From [Leptolyngbya] sp. JSC-1 (lineage in GTDB: Bacteria > Cyanobacteriota > Cyanobacteriia > Elainellales > Elainellaceae): a stretch of 64,000 nucleotides of DNA. A program made the translations under genes and the position numbers. The stretch lies in the NCBI GenBank assembly GCA_000733415.1, contig KL662191.1:1873029-1937028 (forward strand). The letters are read 5' to 3'. The notes under the pieces are model-generated. The model had not been told where the DNA came from. It saw only the letters and a list, made by a program, of their open reading frames with translations, and searched no databases. Of the stretch, positions 35,833 through 45,597 are shown piece after piece (positions within the stretch are counted from its first letter, which is position 1; each line of letters begins with the position of its first letter).

Positions 35833-36392
35833 AGTATCTCTGTCCTAACAGTATCTTTGTCCTAACTGTTGTGGCAGCGGCTATAGTTAGAGATTAGGTA
35901 AAAGCTAGTATTACTTTTCACGTAGCCTTATCAGGCAATAACCAATGAAATAAGCGCATGGATTAAATGTAGCTCATATCACACTAGCTGTTCATATTCT
36001 CAGATTTATATTCAAATATTTGAAGACTGTTCTAAGCGGCCTACTTTCCAAATCCTGCCAGACCAGTCTTTATCATGATCTATGATGATCTCTCCAACAA
36101 TCTCTATTTTGGGCCTTGACAAAAATCGACTTGCTTATTTAGCACACATCTAAATTTCTCTGTAAGGTTACTTTTTGAGTAGTAGTCTTGACATCTCTAG
36201 TTGAAACCTTGAAGAATCTCTAGCATCGAATGCTTCTCCTTGTATGAAAGCCGCTCTATTCCGGTTTTGGGTTATCGGCAGCTTAGTGTTAAGAGGGCAG
36301 CACACTGCTTGTGTCTCTTCGCAGCAATATTTCTTAGAATATACAGCGGATATACAGCCTCTTCCAGGCTAATGAAGTATAAAAAATGGGGT

Positions 36393-36411
36393 GCAGGGGC
36401 ATGGCCCCTGC
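36393..36411. repeat. GCAGGGGC palindrome
   Basis: GCAGGGGC, ATG, GCCCCTGC: eight-base arms around a three-base loop, followed by GTGGGCTTCGCCTCCAC, a second imperfect hairpin. It lies 74 bases before the likely start of the NB-ARC/WD40 gene. This looks like a dispersed palindromic element of the GC-rich cyanobacterial type. Confidence 0.5.
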
Positions 36412-36484
36412 GTGGGCTTCGCCTCCACACTCCTCGTACCTTGCCAGAGTTGTAATCCCTGCACCTTCCGTTCAACTTCTCATC

Positions 36485-39400
36485 ATGATCCTCGAAGAGG
36501 CACTAGCCGTTGTTACCCAAGCTTTAAATCACCAACGTTTAACAAAAGTTCAGAACATCATCTTCCGGCAAGCCTGGGAAGGCAAATCCTACATTGAAAT
36601 GGGGGTAGCCTTTGGGTACGATCCGGCCTATCTGAAGGACGAAGGCGCGAAGCTATGGCAGTTGCTTTCCCAAGCCTGTGGTACCAAAGTCACCAAAATT
36701 AATTTTCCGACTGTTCTAGCCCAATACGCAGAGACCCAACAAGCACAGGCCCAACAAGCAGAGGCTAATCAGGCAGATGCTCAGCAAGAACAATCCATCC
36801 TGCCAAAAATTTCTACCGATTCAAGCCGCCGCATCGACTGGGGAGAAGCGATCCATGTATCCAGCTTTCTGGGCCGAGAAACCGAACTAGCTACGCTAAA
36901 GTATTGGCTGCTGCAAAACCACTGTCGCTTAGCCACGATTTTAGGCATGGGCGGTATGGGAAAGACGGCACTGTCGGTAAAGCTAGCCCAGCAGGTGCAG
37001 TTCCACTTTGAGCGAGTGATCTGGCGCTCGCTGCGTGACGCCCCTCCTCTGACTGAACTATTAATGACGCTAATTCAGTTTTTGGCTCCAGATCCAGACT
37101 CTACCCTGCCGGTTACCGAAACCGCCCAACTTGCCTATTTGATGGATGCCCTCCGCGCCAATCGCTGCCTGCTGATTCTCGACAACTACGAGGCCCTGTT
37201 TCAAGCGGGTCAGCAAACGGGCACCTACCGGCAGGGCTACGAAGGCTATCGCGAACTGCTGCAACGCATCGGTCAGGGGCAACACCAGAGCAGTTTGGTG
37301 CTCACTAGCCGAGAGAAACCAACGGTTGTGGCAGCTTTACAAGGCGAGAATATGCCCGTGCGCGTCCTCAATTTAGCGGGCTTACCGCAAGCTGATGCAG
37401 CGCGGTTATTACAGGCCAAAGGGCTATCAGGCTCTGCTGCGCAGGTGACTAGTTTGGTGCAGTCCTATCAGGGCAATCCCCTGGCTTTGATGATCACGGC
37501 CACGTCGATTCAGGACCTCTGTGGGGGCAGGATTGATACCTTTCTGCAACAGCAAACCACCGTGTTCAATGGCGTGCGGAATTTATTGCAGCAGCAAATT
37601 AATCGCCTTTCGGGACTGGAAACCAAAATTATGTACTGGATTGCGATCAACCGAGAAGCAGTGACGGTACAGGAATTGCAAGCTGATTTAGCACCCTTTG
37701 TGCCCATGAGTCGCCTGCTAGAGGCAGTGGAATCCCTATACTGGCGCTCTTTAATTGAAAAAACGACGACGGGTTTACGCAGCAGCCGGTGATCATGGAG
37801 TACATGACTGAGCAGTTGATCGAGGGAATTTGCCAGGAGATTTTGAATACTAAAACCCATTCAGCGACAGAACCTCACCCATTTGTGTTTCTCAAAAACT
37901 ACGCCCTGCTCAAAGCCACTGCTAAGGACTACATTCGAGATAGCCAAGCCCGCCTGATCCTAGAACCCATTGCTCAGCAGATTAGCATTCAGTTCAGTCC
38001 TCAGGAGTTGCTAGAACGAGTCAATCATCTACTGTCTCATATCCGGCAGACGAATGTATCCAATTATGCTACTGGCAACCTGATCAACCTATTGGCCCAT
38101 CTACGCATTGACTTAACTGGAGCCGACTTCTCCCGACTCAAAATCTGGCAGGCCGACCTCTCCAATCTAAATCTACACCACGTCAACTTTACTCAGGCGG
38201 ATCTAAGCAAATCCGTCTTTGCCGAAACCTTTGGCGGCATTTCAGCCACGGCTTTTAGTCCAGACGGAACCCTGCTGGCGACCAGTGACACCAATGGCGG
38301 CATCCAAGTTTGGCATATTGCTAGCGGACAGCAACTCTTAGCACTGGCAGAAGGCCGCGCTCCTTGGGTATGGTCGGTTGCCTTTAGCCCTGCCCAGCCA
38401 AACTTGCTTGCCAGCTGTAGTGACGACACCTACATCAAACTATGGGATATACAAACAGGTGAATGTCTAGGAGTATTATCGGGACACACCAGCAGCGTGC
38501 ATATGGTGGCTTTCAGCCCAAACGGACAGCTTTTGGCAAGCGGTAGTGAAGATGGCACGATCAAGCTGTGGCAAGTCAGTCAGTGGAGTTCTGCATCCTG
38601 CATGGCAACTCTAGAAGGCCATCAGGCTTGGATCTGGTCAATTGCCTTTAGCCCCGATGGGCAAACCCTAGTCAGCGGCTCTGTTGACCAAACGCTGAAG
38701 CTGTGGAATGTAGCAACTGGCATTTGTGAGCAAACTTGGATAGGCCATACCGATTGGATCAAATCTGTGGCCTTTAGCCCTGACGGCAAATGGATCGCTA
38801 GCGGCAGTGCCGATCACACGATCAAGCTCTGGCAGATTGAAACAGGACAATGCCTCAAAACCTTGCAGGGCCATCAAGAAACAGTCACAGTCGTTGCGTT
38901 CAGTCCCGACAGCCAGCAGATTGCCAGCTCTAGCTATGATCAGACCGTTAAACTTTGGAGTATTGCTTCCGGTGAATGTATCCGCACATTACAGGGACAT
39001 AGCAATCGCGTCTGGTGGGTGACATTCAGTCCAGATGGACATCATTTAGCCAGCGGTGGCGATGATCATGCGGTTCGCGTCTGGGATATCCATACCGGCA
39101 GATGTAGCAAAACCTGGAAAGGGCATACTAACGGTGTCCTCTGTTTAGCTGCTAACACCACGCAGCGCATCCTAGCCAGCGGTCATGAGGACGAAACCAT
39201 TCAACTCTGGGATATACAGACTGGCGAAATTCTCAGAACTTTGCGAGGACACACGCACCGAGTTTGGTCAGTAGCGTTTGCACCTCAATCTCTAGCTCAA
39301 CCCCTCCTCGCTAGCAGCAGCGGCGATCGCACTGTAAAACTCTGGAACTGGCAAACTGGACAGTGCCTCAACACCTTACGAGGTCATACAAGCTGGGTTT

Positions 39401-40176
39401 GGACAGTGACGTTCAGCCCAGATGGGAAACGGTTGGTTAGCAGCAGCGTTGACGGTTTAGTCAAGCTCTGGGATACTCAAACTGGTAAATGCATTGAAAC
39501 ATTGTAAGAACATAAAGCTGCTGTTGTTAGAACTATCTTTAGTCCCAATGAACGAACTTTAATTAGTGGTGGTTTTGACCAAACCATCAAAATTTGGGAT
39601 AGTGCGACAGGTACTTGTTTAAGAACGCTGGAAGGACACCAGGGTACGGTCTGTTCTGTTCTTTTCTGGGCACAAAGCCAACAGTTGATTAGCGGCAGCT
39701 TTGACCAAACCATCAAGTTCTGGGACATCAAGACTGGGCAATGCCTCCGCACCTTGACTGGTCATCAAGCGGCAATTGTCTCCCTCGCACTCAGTGCAGA
39801 TAGTCATTATTTAGCAAGCAGTAGTTTTGATCAAACCATAAAACTATGGGATTTGGAAACAGGTGAATGTGTTCGGACATTTGCAGGGCACACTGGCATC
39901 GTCACGAGCGCCATCTTTTTCCCAACTGTTGATCTGCAAAATCAAACTGATTTGGCTCTGCTCTCCGAGACCGATGCTAGCGAACTGCTGATTAGCAGCA
40001 GCTATGACGAGACGATCAAATTTTGGGATACCACAACTGGAACCTGTATCCACAGCATGCAAACTCCTCGTCCCTATGAAGGAATGACCATTACTAGGGC
40101 TACAGGGCTGACCGAAGCACAAAGAGCAACCCTAAAAGCACTCGGGGCTTCAGAGGCAGATCCACATTTTCATTGA
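36485..40176 (+). pseudogene. NB-ARC/WD40 STAND protein, interrupted twice
   Basis: Giant STAND-type signalling gene. Residues 1-75 form an N-terminal helical HTH-like effector-associated domain (MILEEALAVVTQALNHQRL). A QA-rich linker (about 83-103) leads to the NB-ARC module: LGRETELATL, P-loop TILGMGGMGKTAL (about 151-163), Walker B RCLLILDNYEALFQ and GNPLALMITATSI. One T missing near 37774-37776 breaks the frame, and the continuation starts VIMEYMTEQLIEGI. Fourteen WD40 repeats then follow, with an in-frame TAA (39505-39507) after the tenth. Repairing both gives about 1230 residues, of which roughly half is a double seven-bladed propeller. Otherwise the sequence is clean. Role in immunity or signalling is inferred from architecture. 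Confidence 0.85.
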
Positions 40177-40372
40177 GTTGCTCAAACAGCTTATTTTAGG
40201 GTTAGCGAAGCCTTGTTTTGGGGTAGGAAACAAGATCAATTCTTGCAGCCTCGATCATTCCTTATGCAAAACTCAGCTAGGTTTCACAATTGTTGCCTAA
40301 CTTAGAGAGGTGAACTCTAGGAGGATCGGTCGCTGTGAGACTGAATCTGATACTGAATCAAGGGTTGGAATT

Positions 40373-40867
40373 ATGAAAAAACGCTATCTTCTACAAACCG
40401 GCGCGGCTATTGTGGGTGTGATGGCCCTATCTCGTTATCTCTCGTCGAGGTCAGAGGCTCAGACAGCGTCAGAAAGCGGATTTGAAATTGTTAAAACAGA
40501 AGCAGAATGGCGCAGAATCCTATCACCCGATCAGTTTAACGTTTTGCGACAACACGGTACCGAACCGCGATTTAGCAGCCTACTGGACAAACAGTTCGCC
40601 CAAGGCGTCTACCATTGTGCTGGCTGTGCCCTGCCACTGTTCTCTTCTGACACCAAATTTGATAGTGGAACCGGTTGGCCCAGCTTCTATGCACCGATTG
40701 ACAATGCTATCCGCACCTCTGTCGATCATTCCTTCTTGATGACACGCACTGAAGTTCATTGCCGACGCTGCGGTGGACATTTAGGACATGTATTTGATGA
40801 TGGCCCCGCGCCCACTGGAGAACGCTACTGTATAAACGGCGTCGCTCTTAAATTTGTTGCCCAATAA
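40373..40867 (+). CDS. msrB: Exported peptide methionine (R)-S-oxide reductase
   Basis: Repairs the R-epimer of methionine sulfoxide. The start at ATG 40373 gives MKKRYLLQTGAAIVGVMAL, an export signal with a likely cleavage near SEAQT (about residue 28). Zinc cysteines are CAGC and CRRC (GGHLGHVF follows); GTGWPSFYAP and the catalytic Cys in RYCINGVALKF are intact. 164 residues. An upstream in-frame start at 40310 is less likely because it would hide the signal. The stop codon falls inside a 15-base tandem repeat. msrA, with its own signal, lies 164 bases downstream, so both stereoisomers are repaired outside the cytoplasm. Confidence 0.9.
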   Translation: MKKRYLLQTGAAIVGVMALSRYLSSRSEAQTASESGFEIVKTEAEWRRILSPDQFNVLRQHGTEPRFSSLLDKQFAQGVYHCAGCALPLFSSDTKFDSGTGWPSFYAPIDNAIRTSVDHSFLMTRTEVHCRRCGGHLGHVFDDGPAPTGERYCINGVALKFVAQ

Positions 40868-40946
40868 TCTATTGCCCAATAATCTGTTGCTCAATAATTT
40901 GTTGCTCAATAATCTATTGCCCAATAATCTATTGCTCAATAAATTG
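40857..40946. repeat. 15-bp tandem repeat, six units, across the msrB stop
   Basis: Six imperfect copies of TTGCCCAATAATCTA (variants CTCAATAAT, ATTTG). The first unit supplies the last codons and the TAA stop of msrB (GCC CAA TAA). The array lies in the msrB-msrA spacer. The last unit is degenerate. Period confirmed by aligning TTGC every 15 bases. Confidence 0.85.
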
Positions 40947-41031
40947 GCAACGTTGTTGTCATCAAGCTCTCTGAAAAACTGAAATTCACTGACTATTCAC
41001 GATTGTTGAACCGCTGGAGAACTTCGAATCT

Positions 41032-41739
41032 ATGCCACTACGCATTGTACTTTCCAATTCCTTGGTGCGTCGCTTTTCGATTTTGTCGCTGACTGCTGCG
41101 GCTCTAACTTATGGTGCAAGCCATTTGGGTGCTGCGGCTGATGTGGCAGCTACGGCAACATTTCCCAACCCTGTTACAGATATAGCAACTGCTGCAACGA
41201 TGGAAGAACAGACGGCAGTTTTTGCAGGCGGTTGCTTCTGGGGGATGGAAGGCGTTTTTGAGCATCTCAAAGGTGTGTCTGAGGTCGTTACAGGCTATGC
41301 GGGCGGCAGTGCGGCGTCTGCACGTTATGAACAGGTGAGTGCTGGCACAACTACCCATGCAGAAGCGGTGAAAATCACCTATGACCCATCGCAAATTACC
41401 TATGGTCAGCTTCTCAAGGTTTACTTTGCGGTGGCGCATGATCCAACCCAATTGAATCGACAGGGACCAGACACAGGACCCCAGTATCGCTCCGCCATCT
41501 TCTTCGCGAACGATGAGCAGAAGCAAGTGGCCCAAGCCTATATCGACCAACTCAATCAAGCTCGTGTTTTCAATCGCCCGATTGTAACTCAGCTCAACCC
41601 CTTAGACCGATTTTATGCGGCTGAAGACTACCATCAGGATTTTATCAGGCGTAATCCCCGCAATCCCTATGTGATCCTGCATGACTTGCCTCAAATCATT
41701 CGACTTCAGGAACGGTTTCCGGAACTGTATCAGGAATAG
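41032..41739 (+). CDS. msrA: Exported peptide methionine (S)-S-oxide reductase
   Basis: Repairs the S-epimer of methionine sulfoxide. The N-terminal 35 residues form a signal-like region (RRFSILSLTAAALTYGASHLGAAA, quoted in part: FSILSLTAAALTYGAS). The catalytic motif GGCFWGMEG is near residue 65, followed by VVTGYAGGS, and HAEAV and DPTQLNRQGPDTGPQYRS are family segments. 235 residues, with about 55 more at the N-terminus than a cytosolic MsrA. It lies downstream of msrB on the same strand and is likely co-expressed. Location is inferred from the signal. Confidence 0.9.
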   Translation: MPLRIVLSNSLVRRFSILSLTAAALTYGASHLGAAADVAATATFPNPVTDIATAATMEEQTAVFAGGCFWGMEGVFEHLKGVSEVVTGYAGGSAASARYEQVSAGTTTHAEAVKITYDPSQITYGQLLKVYFAVAHDPTQLNRQGPDTGPQYRSAIFFANDEQKQVAQAYIDQLNQARVFNRPIVTQLNPLDRFYAAEDYHQDFIRRNPRNPYVILHDLPQIIRLQERFPELYQE

Positions 41740-41939
41740 AGAATTGCTGCGACAGCGCAGTAGCTGAGATTTTTCCGGAATCCTGAAAACTGAGGCAATT
41801 GATTCTGATTGATGGATTACTGGATGGATTATTAGGGTGCAGTTGATCTTGCTAGCAGAATAAGGGATTGCTTTGAATGTATCGCCATATTCCTTATCGA
41901 ACCCCCAGCGCAAATGCTTACCCTTACAATCCATGTCGC

Positions 41940-42416
41940 TTAAATGTTCAGCAGATCGAAAAAGTCGTCATCCAGTTCATAGCTCAACATTTGCGCCATA
42001 AATTTGAGTTTGGTACGGCTGGCAATGCCCTGTTCCTGCATCCAGTTCGCCAATACAAAGATTTTTTGCATTAAGAAAATTTCCAATGCTTCTGGATTGA
42101 ATTCAATACCGCTGGAACTGAACTGATGGGGCACCAGCATGGCGGTGTAACGGCCCAACTCCTGCGCTTCCCAATCCAGCAAAAAGGGCAGCCAGGGATA
42201 ATTGGCATCTAGGCGCACAAACCAGAGCCGCACTTCCGGAATTTCAGATAGCTCACGCGGGTCCTCCGGCTCTTGAGGAAAGTCGATCACAAAGCGAATT
42301 TCTTGCTCGTGGTTGGCAACGGAGCCATCTTTGATCCAGGGTTCAATCACCGCTTGGGCCGGAGCAAGATCAAGCGTATGGATTGCGTCTGCATTGAGCG
42401 TAATTGTCGTGGTCAT
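41940..42416 (-). CDS. crr6: CRR6-family NDH-1 maturation factor
   Basis: 158-residue protein of the CRR6 family, needed in plants and cyanobacteria to assemble the hydrophilic arm of NDH-1 by acting on NdhI. The start at 42416 gives MTTTITLNADAIHTLDLAPA, the family N-terminus. An upstream start at 42548 adds 44 unlikely residues. RELSEIPEVRLWFVRLDANY and PWLPFLLDWEAQELGRYTAM, then LVPHQFSSSGIEFNPEALEI match the family closely. Its presence suits a cyanobacterium with NDH-1-dependent cyclic electron flow. It stands alone between msrA and the TVP38 gene. Confidence 0.86.
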   Translation of the reverse strand: MTTTITLNADAIHTLDLAPAQAVIEPWIKDGSVANHEQEIRFVIDFPQEPEDPRELSEIPEVRLWFVRLDANYPWLPFLLDWEAQELGRYTAMLVPHQFSSSGIEFNPEALEIFLMQKIFVLANWMQEQGIASRTKLKFMAQMLSYELDDDFFDLLNI

Positions 42417-42841
42417 TGGCTGGAGTAAGTGCACGCCTTTTTTATTCTCTGACAATTGGGTTCTTTTCAGCATTGGGTTAGGTGATGCTAGAGGTCGAGA
42501 TTCTCTTGGAGTAGTGTATGTTGAAAAAGGAGTTGAGACGGACGCCACGAAGGTTTAATCTCGAATCCGCATCATTTTCAAAGCGCTTGAGAATACATTT
42601 GCCAAAATCCTGTGAAAGCAGGTTTTACAGCATCGCCATGTTAAAAATTGGCGATTAGTGCGAGCATCTTGCTCACGTTCTCTCATCCAAGCATTCTGCC
42701 CACAGCTCGATTTGTATTTGAGAAACAAAACAATTCTCAGCAAACCCTCAGGCACAGCTCACATAGGCATCATTCCGTTGCATAGAAATGCCTTTACAGT
42801 GAATGCAGGGACGACTCAATCAACCCCTGAGGAAAGAAGCC
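42417..42841. other. crr6/TVP38 divergent intergenic region
   Basis: No coding gene is recognised in 425 bases. Short inverted repeats occur (for example AAATCCTGTGAAAGCAGGTTTT near 42604) but no good terminator or promoter was recognised. GAGGAAAG precedes the TVP38 start at 42842. Confidence 0.35.
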
Positions 42842-43630
42842 ATGCCGCAACCTATCCAACCAACACGACTTCGCTATTCTAGCCTTCTGAGATCCCTGAA
42901 AATCATCGGAATTGCCAGCTTATCTTTTCTTGTCAGCGCTGTGCCCGCCTTTGCCACTACCCTGCAAGAGAGCAGCGGTTGGAACCTCCAGGAAGTGATC
43001 CAGCGAGCACTGGAACAGATCCAGCAGTTGGGAATTGCTGGCGTTGTAGCCTTTATTGTCCTCTATGCCCTTGCCACCGTGGCTTTCATCCCAGGATCGT
43101 TGCTGACTCTAGGAGCCGGAGTTGTATATGGCGTGGTCCAGGGATCGCTCTATGTTCTGATTGGGGCTAGTTTAGGCGCAGTGCTGGCGTTTCTGGTCGG
43201 TCGGTATTTGGCCCGTGATTGGGTGGCGAAAAAGATTGAAAATAATCCTAAATTCAAAGCGATTGACGAAGCGGTCGGACGGGAAGGTTTCAAAATTGTG
43301 CTGTTGACTCGACTTTCACCGGTGTTTCCGTTTAATCTGCTCAACTATGCCTACGGCATTACCGGCGTGAAGCTGCGGGACTATGCCCTAGCCTGCATCG
43401 GCATGTTGCCCGGTACAGTGCTGTACGTCTATATTGGCTCACTGGCTGGCAGCCTTGCCATGCTGGGAACCGAAACGCAAGCGGCAAACCCCCTATTGCA
43501 ATGGCTGGTGCGCGGGATTGGGTTTGTAGCGACCGTTGCCGTAACCCTCTATGTGACTCGAATTGCCCGCAAAGCTCTAGACAGCGTTTCTGAGCAAACC
43601 ACGACTGACAGCGTTCCGCATGATGCCTAG
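42842..43630 (+). CDS. TVP38/TMEM64-family membrane protein
   Basis: 262-residue DedA-superfamily (VTT domain) membrane protein. A signal-like hydrophobic N-terminus (ASLSFLVSAVPAFA) is followed by about five helices. AFIPGSLLTLGAGVVYG and VLLTRLSPVFPFNLLNYAYG hold the conserved core (F-x-R-x-x-P-x-x-P-like). The start at 42842 follows GAGGAAAG; an in-frame start at 42803 adds 13 residues. It lies 60 bases upstream of a MerA-like flavoprotein, a pairing common in cyanobacteria. A role in lipid flipping or membrane homeostasis is possible from the superfamily only. Confidence 0.82.
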   Translation: MPQPIQPTRLRYSSLLRSLKIIGIASLSFLVSAVPAFATTLQESSGWNLQEVIQRALEQIQQLGIAGVVAFIVLYALATVAFIPGSLLTLGAGVVYGVVQGSLYVLIGASLGAVLAFLVGRYLARDWVAKKIENNPKFKAIDEAVGREGFKIVLLTRLSPVFPFNLLNYAYGITGVKLRDYALACIGMLPGTVLYVYIGSLAGSLAMLGTETQAANPLLQWLVRGIGFVATVAVTLYVTRIARKALDSVSEQTTTDSVPHDA

Positions 43631-43690
43631 CTGATCTTTAACTGACGCCAAACTTTAGTTCAAAATCTCAATCTTTCGGAGTTTCGAGCC

Positions 43691-45235
43691 ATGACTCAGT
43701 CAGCCTTTCAGCCGTTTCTAGTACCGCCAATGGACGAGTACAACCAAACCCTTGTCTCTTATGTGCATCCACCCAACTGGACGAATCCCACTCCCCAAGC
43801 CGAATATGACCTGGTTGTGATTGGGGCAGGCACGGCTGGCTTGGTGGTAGCTGCTGGTGCAGCTGGACTGGGGCTGGGATTGAAAATTGCCCTGGTGGAA
43901 CGGCATCTGATGGGCGGCGATTGCTTAAATGTCGGCTGTGTACCGTCTAAGTGTGTGATTCGCTCCTCGCGAGTGGTAGCCGATATTCGAGATGCCGAAC
44001 CGTTCGGCATCAAGCCCCCCGACACCATTGAGATCGATTTCGCGGCAGTCATGGCTCGGATGCGGCGATTGCGGGCGGGCATTAGCCATCACGATTCGGC
44101 AGAGCGGTTTCAAAACCTGGGCATCGATGTGTTTTTGGGCCAGGGGGAATTTCAGAGCGAGCGCAGCCTCATGGTTGGCGGGCAGATCCTTCGCTTCAAA
44201 AAGGCAGTGATTGCCACCGGCGCACGGGCCGCTAAACCCAAAATTGCAGGACTGGAAGCGGCTGGCTACCTGACGAACGAAACCGTCTTTTCCCTGACTG
44301 AACGTCCTGCCAAGCTGGCGGTAATTGGCGGCGGGCCGATTGGCTGTGAGCTGGCTCAGGCGTTTCAGCGACTTGGGTCTGAGGTGATCTTGTTCCACAA
44401 AGGTGGTCATTTGCTGGATAAAGAAGATGCGGACGCGGCTGAGATCGTGCAGCAGTCGTTTTTGCAGGAAGGAATTCGGCTAGTGTTAAACGCCCAACTC
44501 CAGCGGGTGGAAAAAACCGAGTTCGGCAAGGTGATTCACTTTAGCTCTGATGGTAAGCCCGATTCGATTGCGGTGGATCAGATTCTGGTCGGCACTGGAC
44601 GTGCTGCCAATGTGGAGGGGCTGAACCTGGAAGCGGCAGGCGTGGCCTACGATGCCAAAGGCGTCAAGGTGAATGATTATCTGCAAACCAGCAATCCCAA
44701 AATCTTTGCTGCGGGCGATATTTGTATGAACTGGAAGTTCACCCATGCTGCCGATGCCGCTGCTCGTATCGTGATCAAGAATGCGCTGTTTGCACCGTTT
44801 GGGATCGGTAAATCGAAACTCAGCAGTCTGGTGATGCCCTGGGTCACCTACACCGATCCCGAAGTAGCCCATGTCGGCATGTATGAGTCGGAGGCTCGCC
44901 AGCAGGGAATTGCCGTCAAAACTATCCATATTCCGTTTAGCCAAGTCGATCGGGCCATTGCCGACGGTGAGGAAACGGGATTTCTGAAAATTCTGCATCG
45001 CCAGGGCAGCGACAAAATCCTCGGCGCGACGATTGTAGCCCGCCATGCCGGAGAAATGATCAGCGAGGTGACTACGGCGATTGTGAATCAGATTGGATTG
45101 AGTAAGCTCTCGACAGTGATTCATCCCTACCCGACCCAAGCAGAAGCAATTAAAAAGGCAGCAGATGCCTATCGTCGAACCTTGCTGACGCCGCGCAGTC
45201 AGTTTCTGCTGGGCATCTTGACCAAACTTTCCTAG
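43691..45235 (+). CDS. MerA-like FAD-dependent disulfide oxidoreductase
   Basis: 514-residue flavoprotein of the mercuric reductase/dihydrolipoamide dehydrogenase family. FAD motif LVVIGAGTAGLVVAAGAAG is near residue 41, the redox pair is CLNVGCVPSKCVIRSS (Cys about 78 and 83), the second dinucleotide motif AVIGGGPIGCELAQAF is near 214, and the C-terminal His-Glu is in VIHPYPTQAEAIKKAA. The long N-terminus (residues 1-38) and the absence of a heavy-metal-binding domain and of a C-terminal CC pair argue against mercury detoxification. It lies with the TVP38 gene, so the pair probably acts together at the membrane. Substrate unknown. Confidence 0.85.
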   Translation: MTQSAFQPFLVPPMDEYNQTLVSYVHPPNWTNPTPQAEYDLVVIGAGTAGLVVAAGAAGLGLGLKIALVERHLMGGDCLNVGCVPSKCVIRSSRVVADIRDAEPFGIKPPDTIEIDFAAVMARMRRLRAGISHHDSAERFQNLGIDVFLGQGEFQSERSLMVGGQILRFKKAVIATGARAAKPKIAGLEAAGYLTNETVFSLTERPAKLAVIGGGPIGCELAQAFQRLGSEVILFHKGGHLLDKEDADAAEIVQQSFLQEGIRLVLNAQLQRVEKTEFGKVIHFSSDGKPDSIAVDQILVGTGRAANVEGLNLEAAGVAYDAKGVKVNDYLQTSNPKIFAAGDICMNWKFTHAADAAARIVIKNALFAPFGIGKSKLSSLVMPWVTYTDPEVAHVGMYESEARQQGIAVKTIHIPFSQVDRAIADGEETGFLKILHRQGSDKILGATIVARHAGEMISEVTTAIVNQIGLSKLSTVIHPYPTQAEAIKKAADAYRRTLLTPRSQFLLGILTKLS

Positions 45236-45597
45236 GATCAACCGACTTTGGGTAGTTTTAACTGCAAAATTTGCATGAACCGACACTGGCAAACAATTCC
45301 AGACCAAGCCAAGTTTGTAGACTCAAGTTTGTAGACTACTTCCTAGAGTGATCGAAATTCCTGTAATGCTACCTTCTGATCCACTGCTTAATTTCTCTGC
45401 TCAGTCAATTCACCCGATCGGACTAGCCGATTTAGGGAGGGCACAGCTGTTGTACCTTGTCAGAATAGGCAAGAAGCCTGATACTGTAGCCACAGCTCTC
45501 CGTTTTCCTCCGCCAAACCGGCTGGAAACCCCAATTCCTGCTGGTTTCGCTCTACCAGGATTGACTGCTGCAAACTGTTCGCTCAAGGTCAAGGTTC
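45236..45597. other. Intergenic region before the second devC
   Basis: No gene with convincing support in 362 bases. An 89-codon frame (45348-45617) overlaps the devC-like start and has no family character. A tandem AAGTTTGTAGACT duplication lies at 45311-45337. Confidence 0.4.

Larger units (their letters stand above)
35521..36484. other. Long intergenic region before the NB-ARC/WD40 gene
   Basis: 964 bases without a confident gene. Visible structures are a hairpin GTTGTGGG/CCCACAAC (35805-35832) with nearby repeats of CAGTATCT-TGTCCTAAC (35831-35867), and a palindrome GCAGGGGC-ATG-GCCCCTGC (36393-36411) just before the next gene. A 42-codon frame starts at ATG 36244. The region could be remnants of small mobile palindromes and the promoter zone of the downstream gene. 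Confidence 0.45.

Noticed and set aside
36244..36372. 42-codon frame before the NB-ARC/WD40 gene
   Set aside because: No ribosome-binding site and no family character; likely chance.
43691..45235. True mercuric reductase in a mercury operon
   Set aside because: No metal-binding N-terminal domain, no C-terminal Cys pair and no merR/merT nearby.
44486..45307. 273-codon minus-strand frame opposite the MerA-like gene
   Set aside because: Antisense shadow of a well-supported flavoprotein; no domain.
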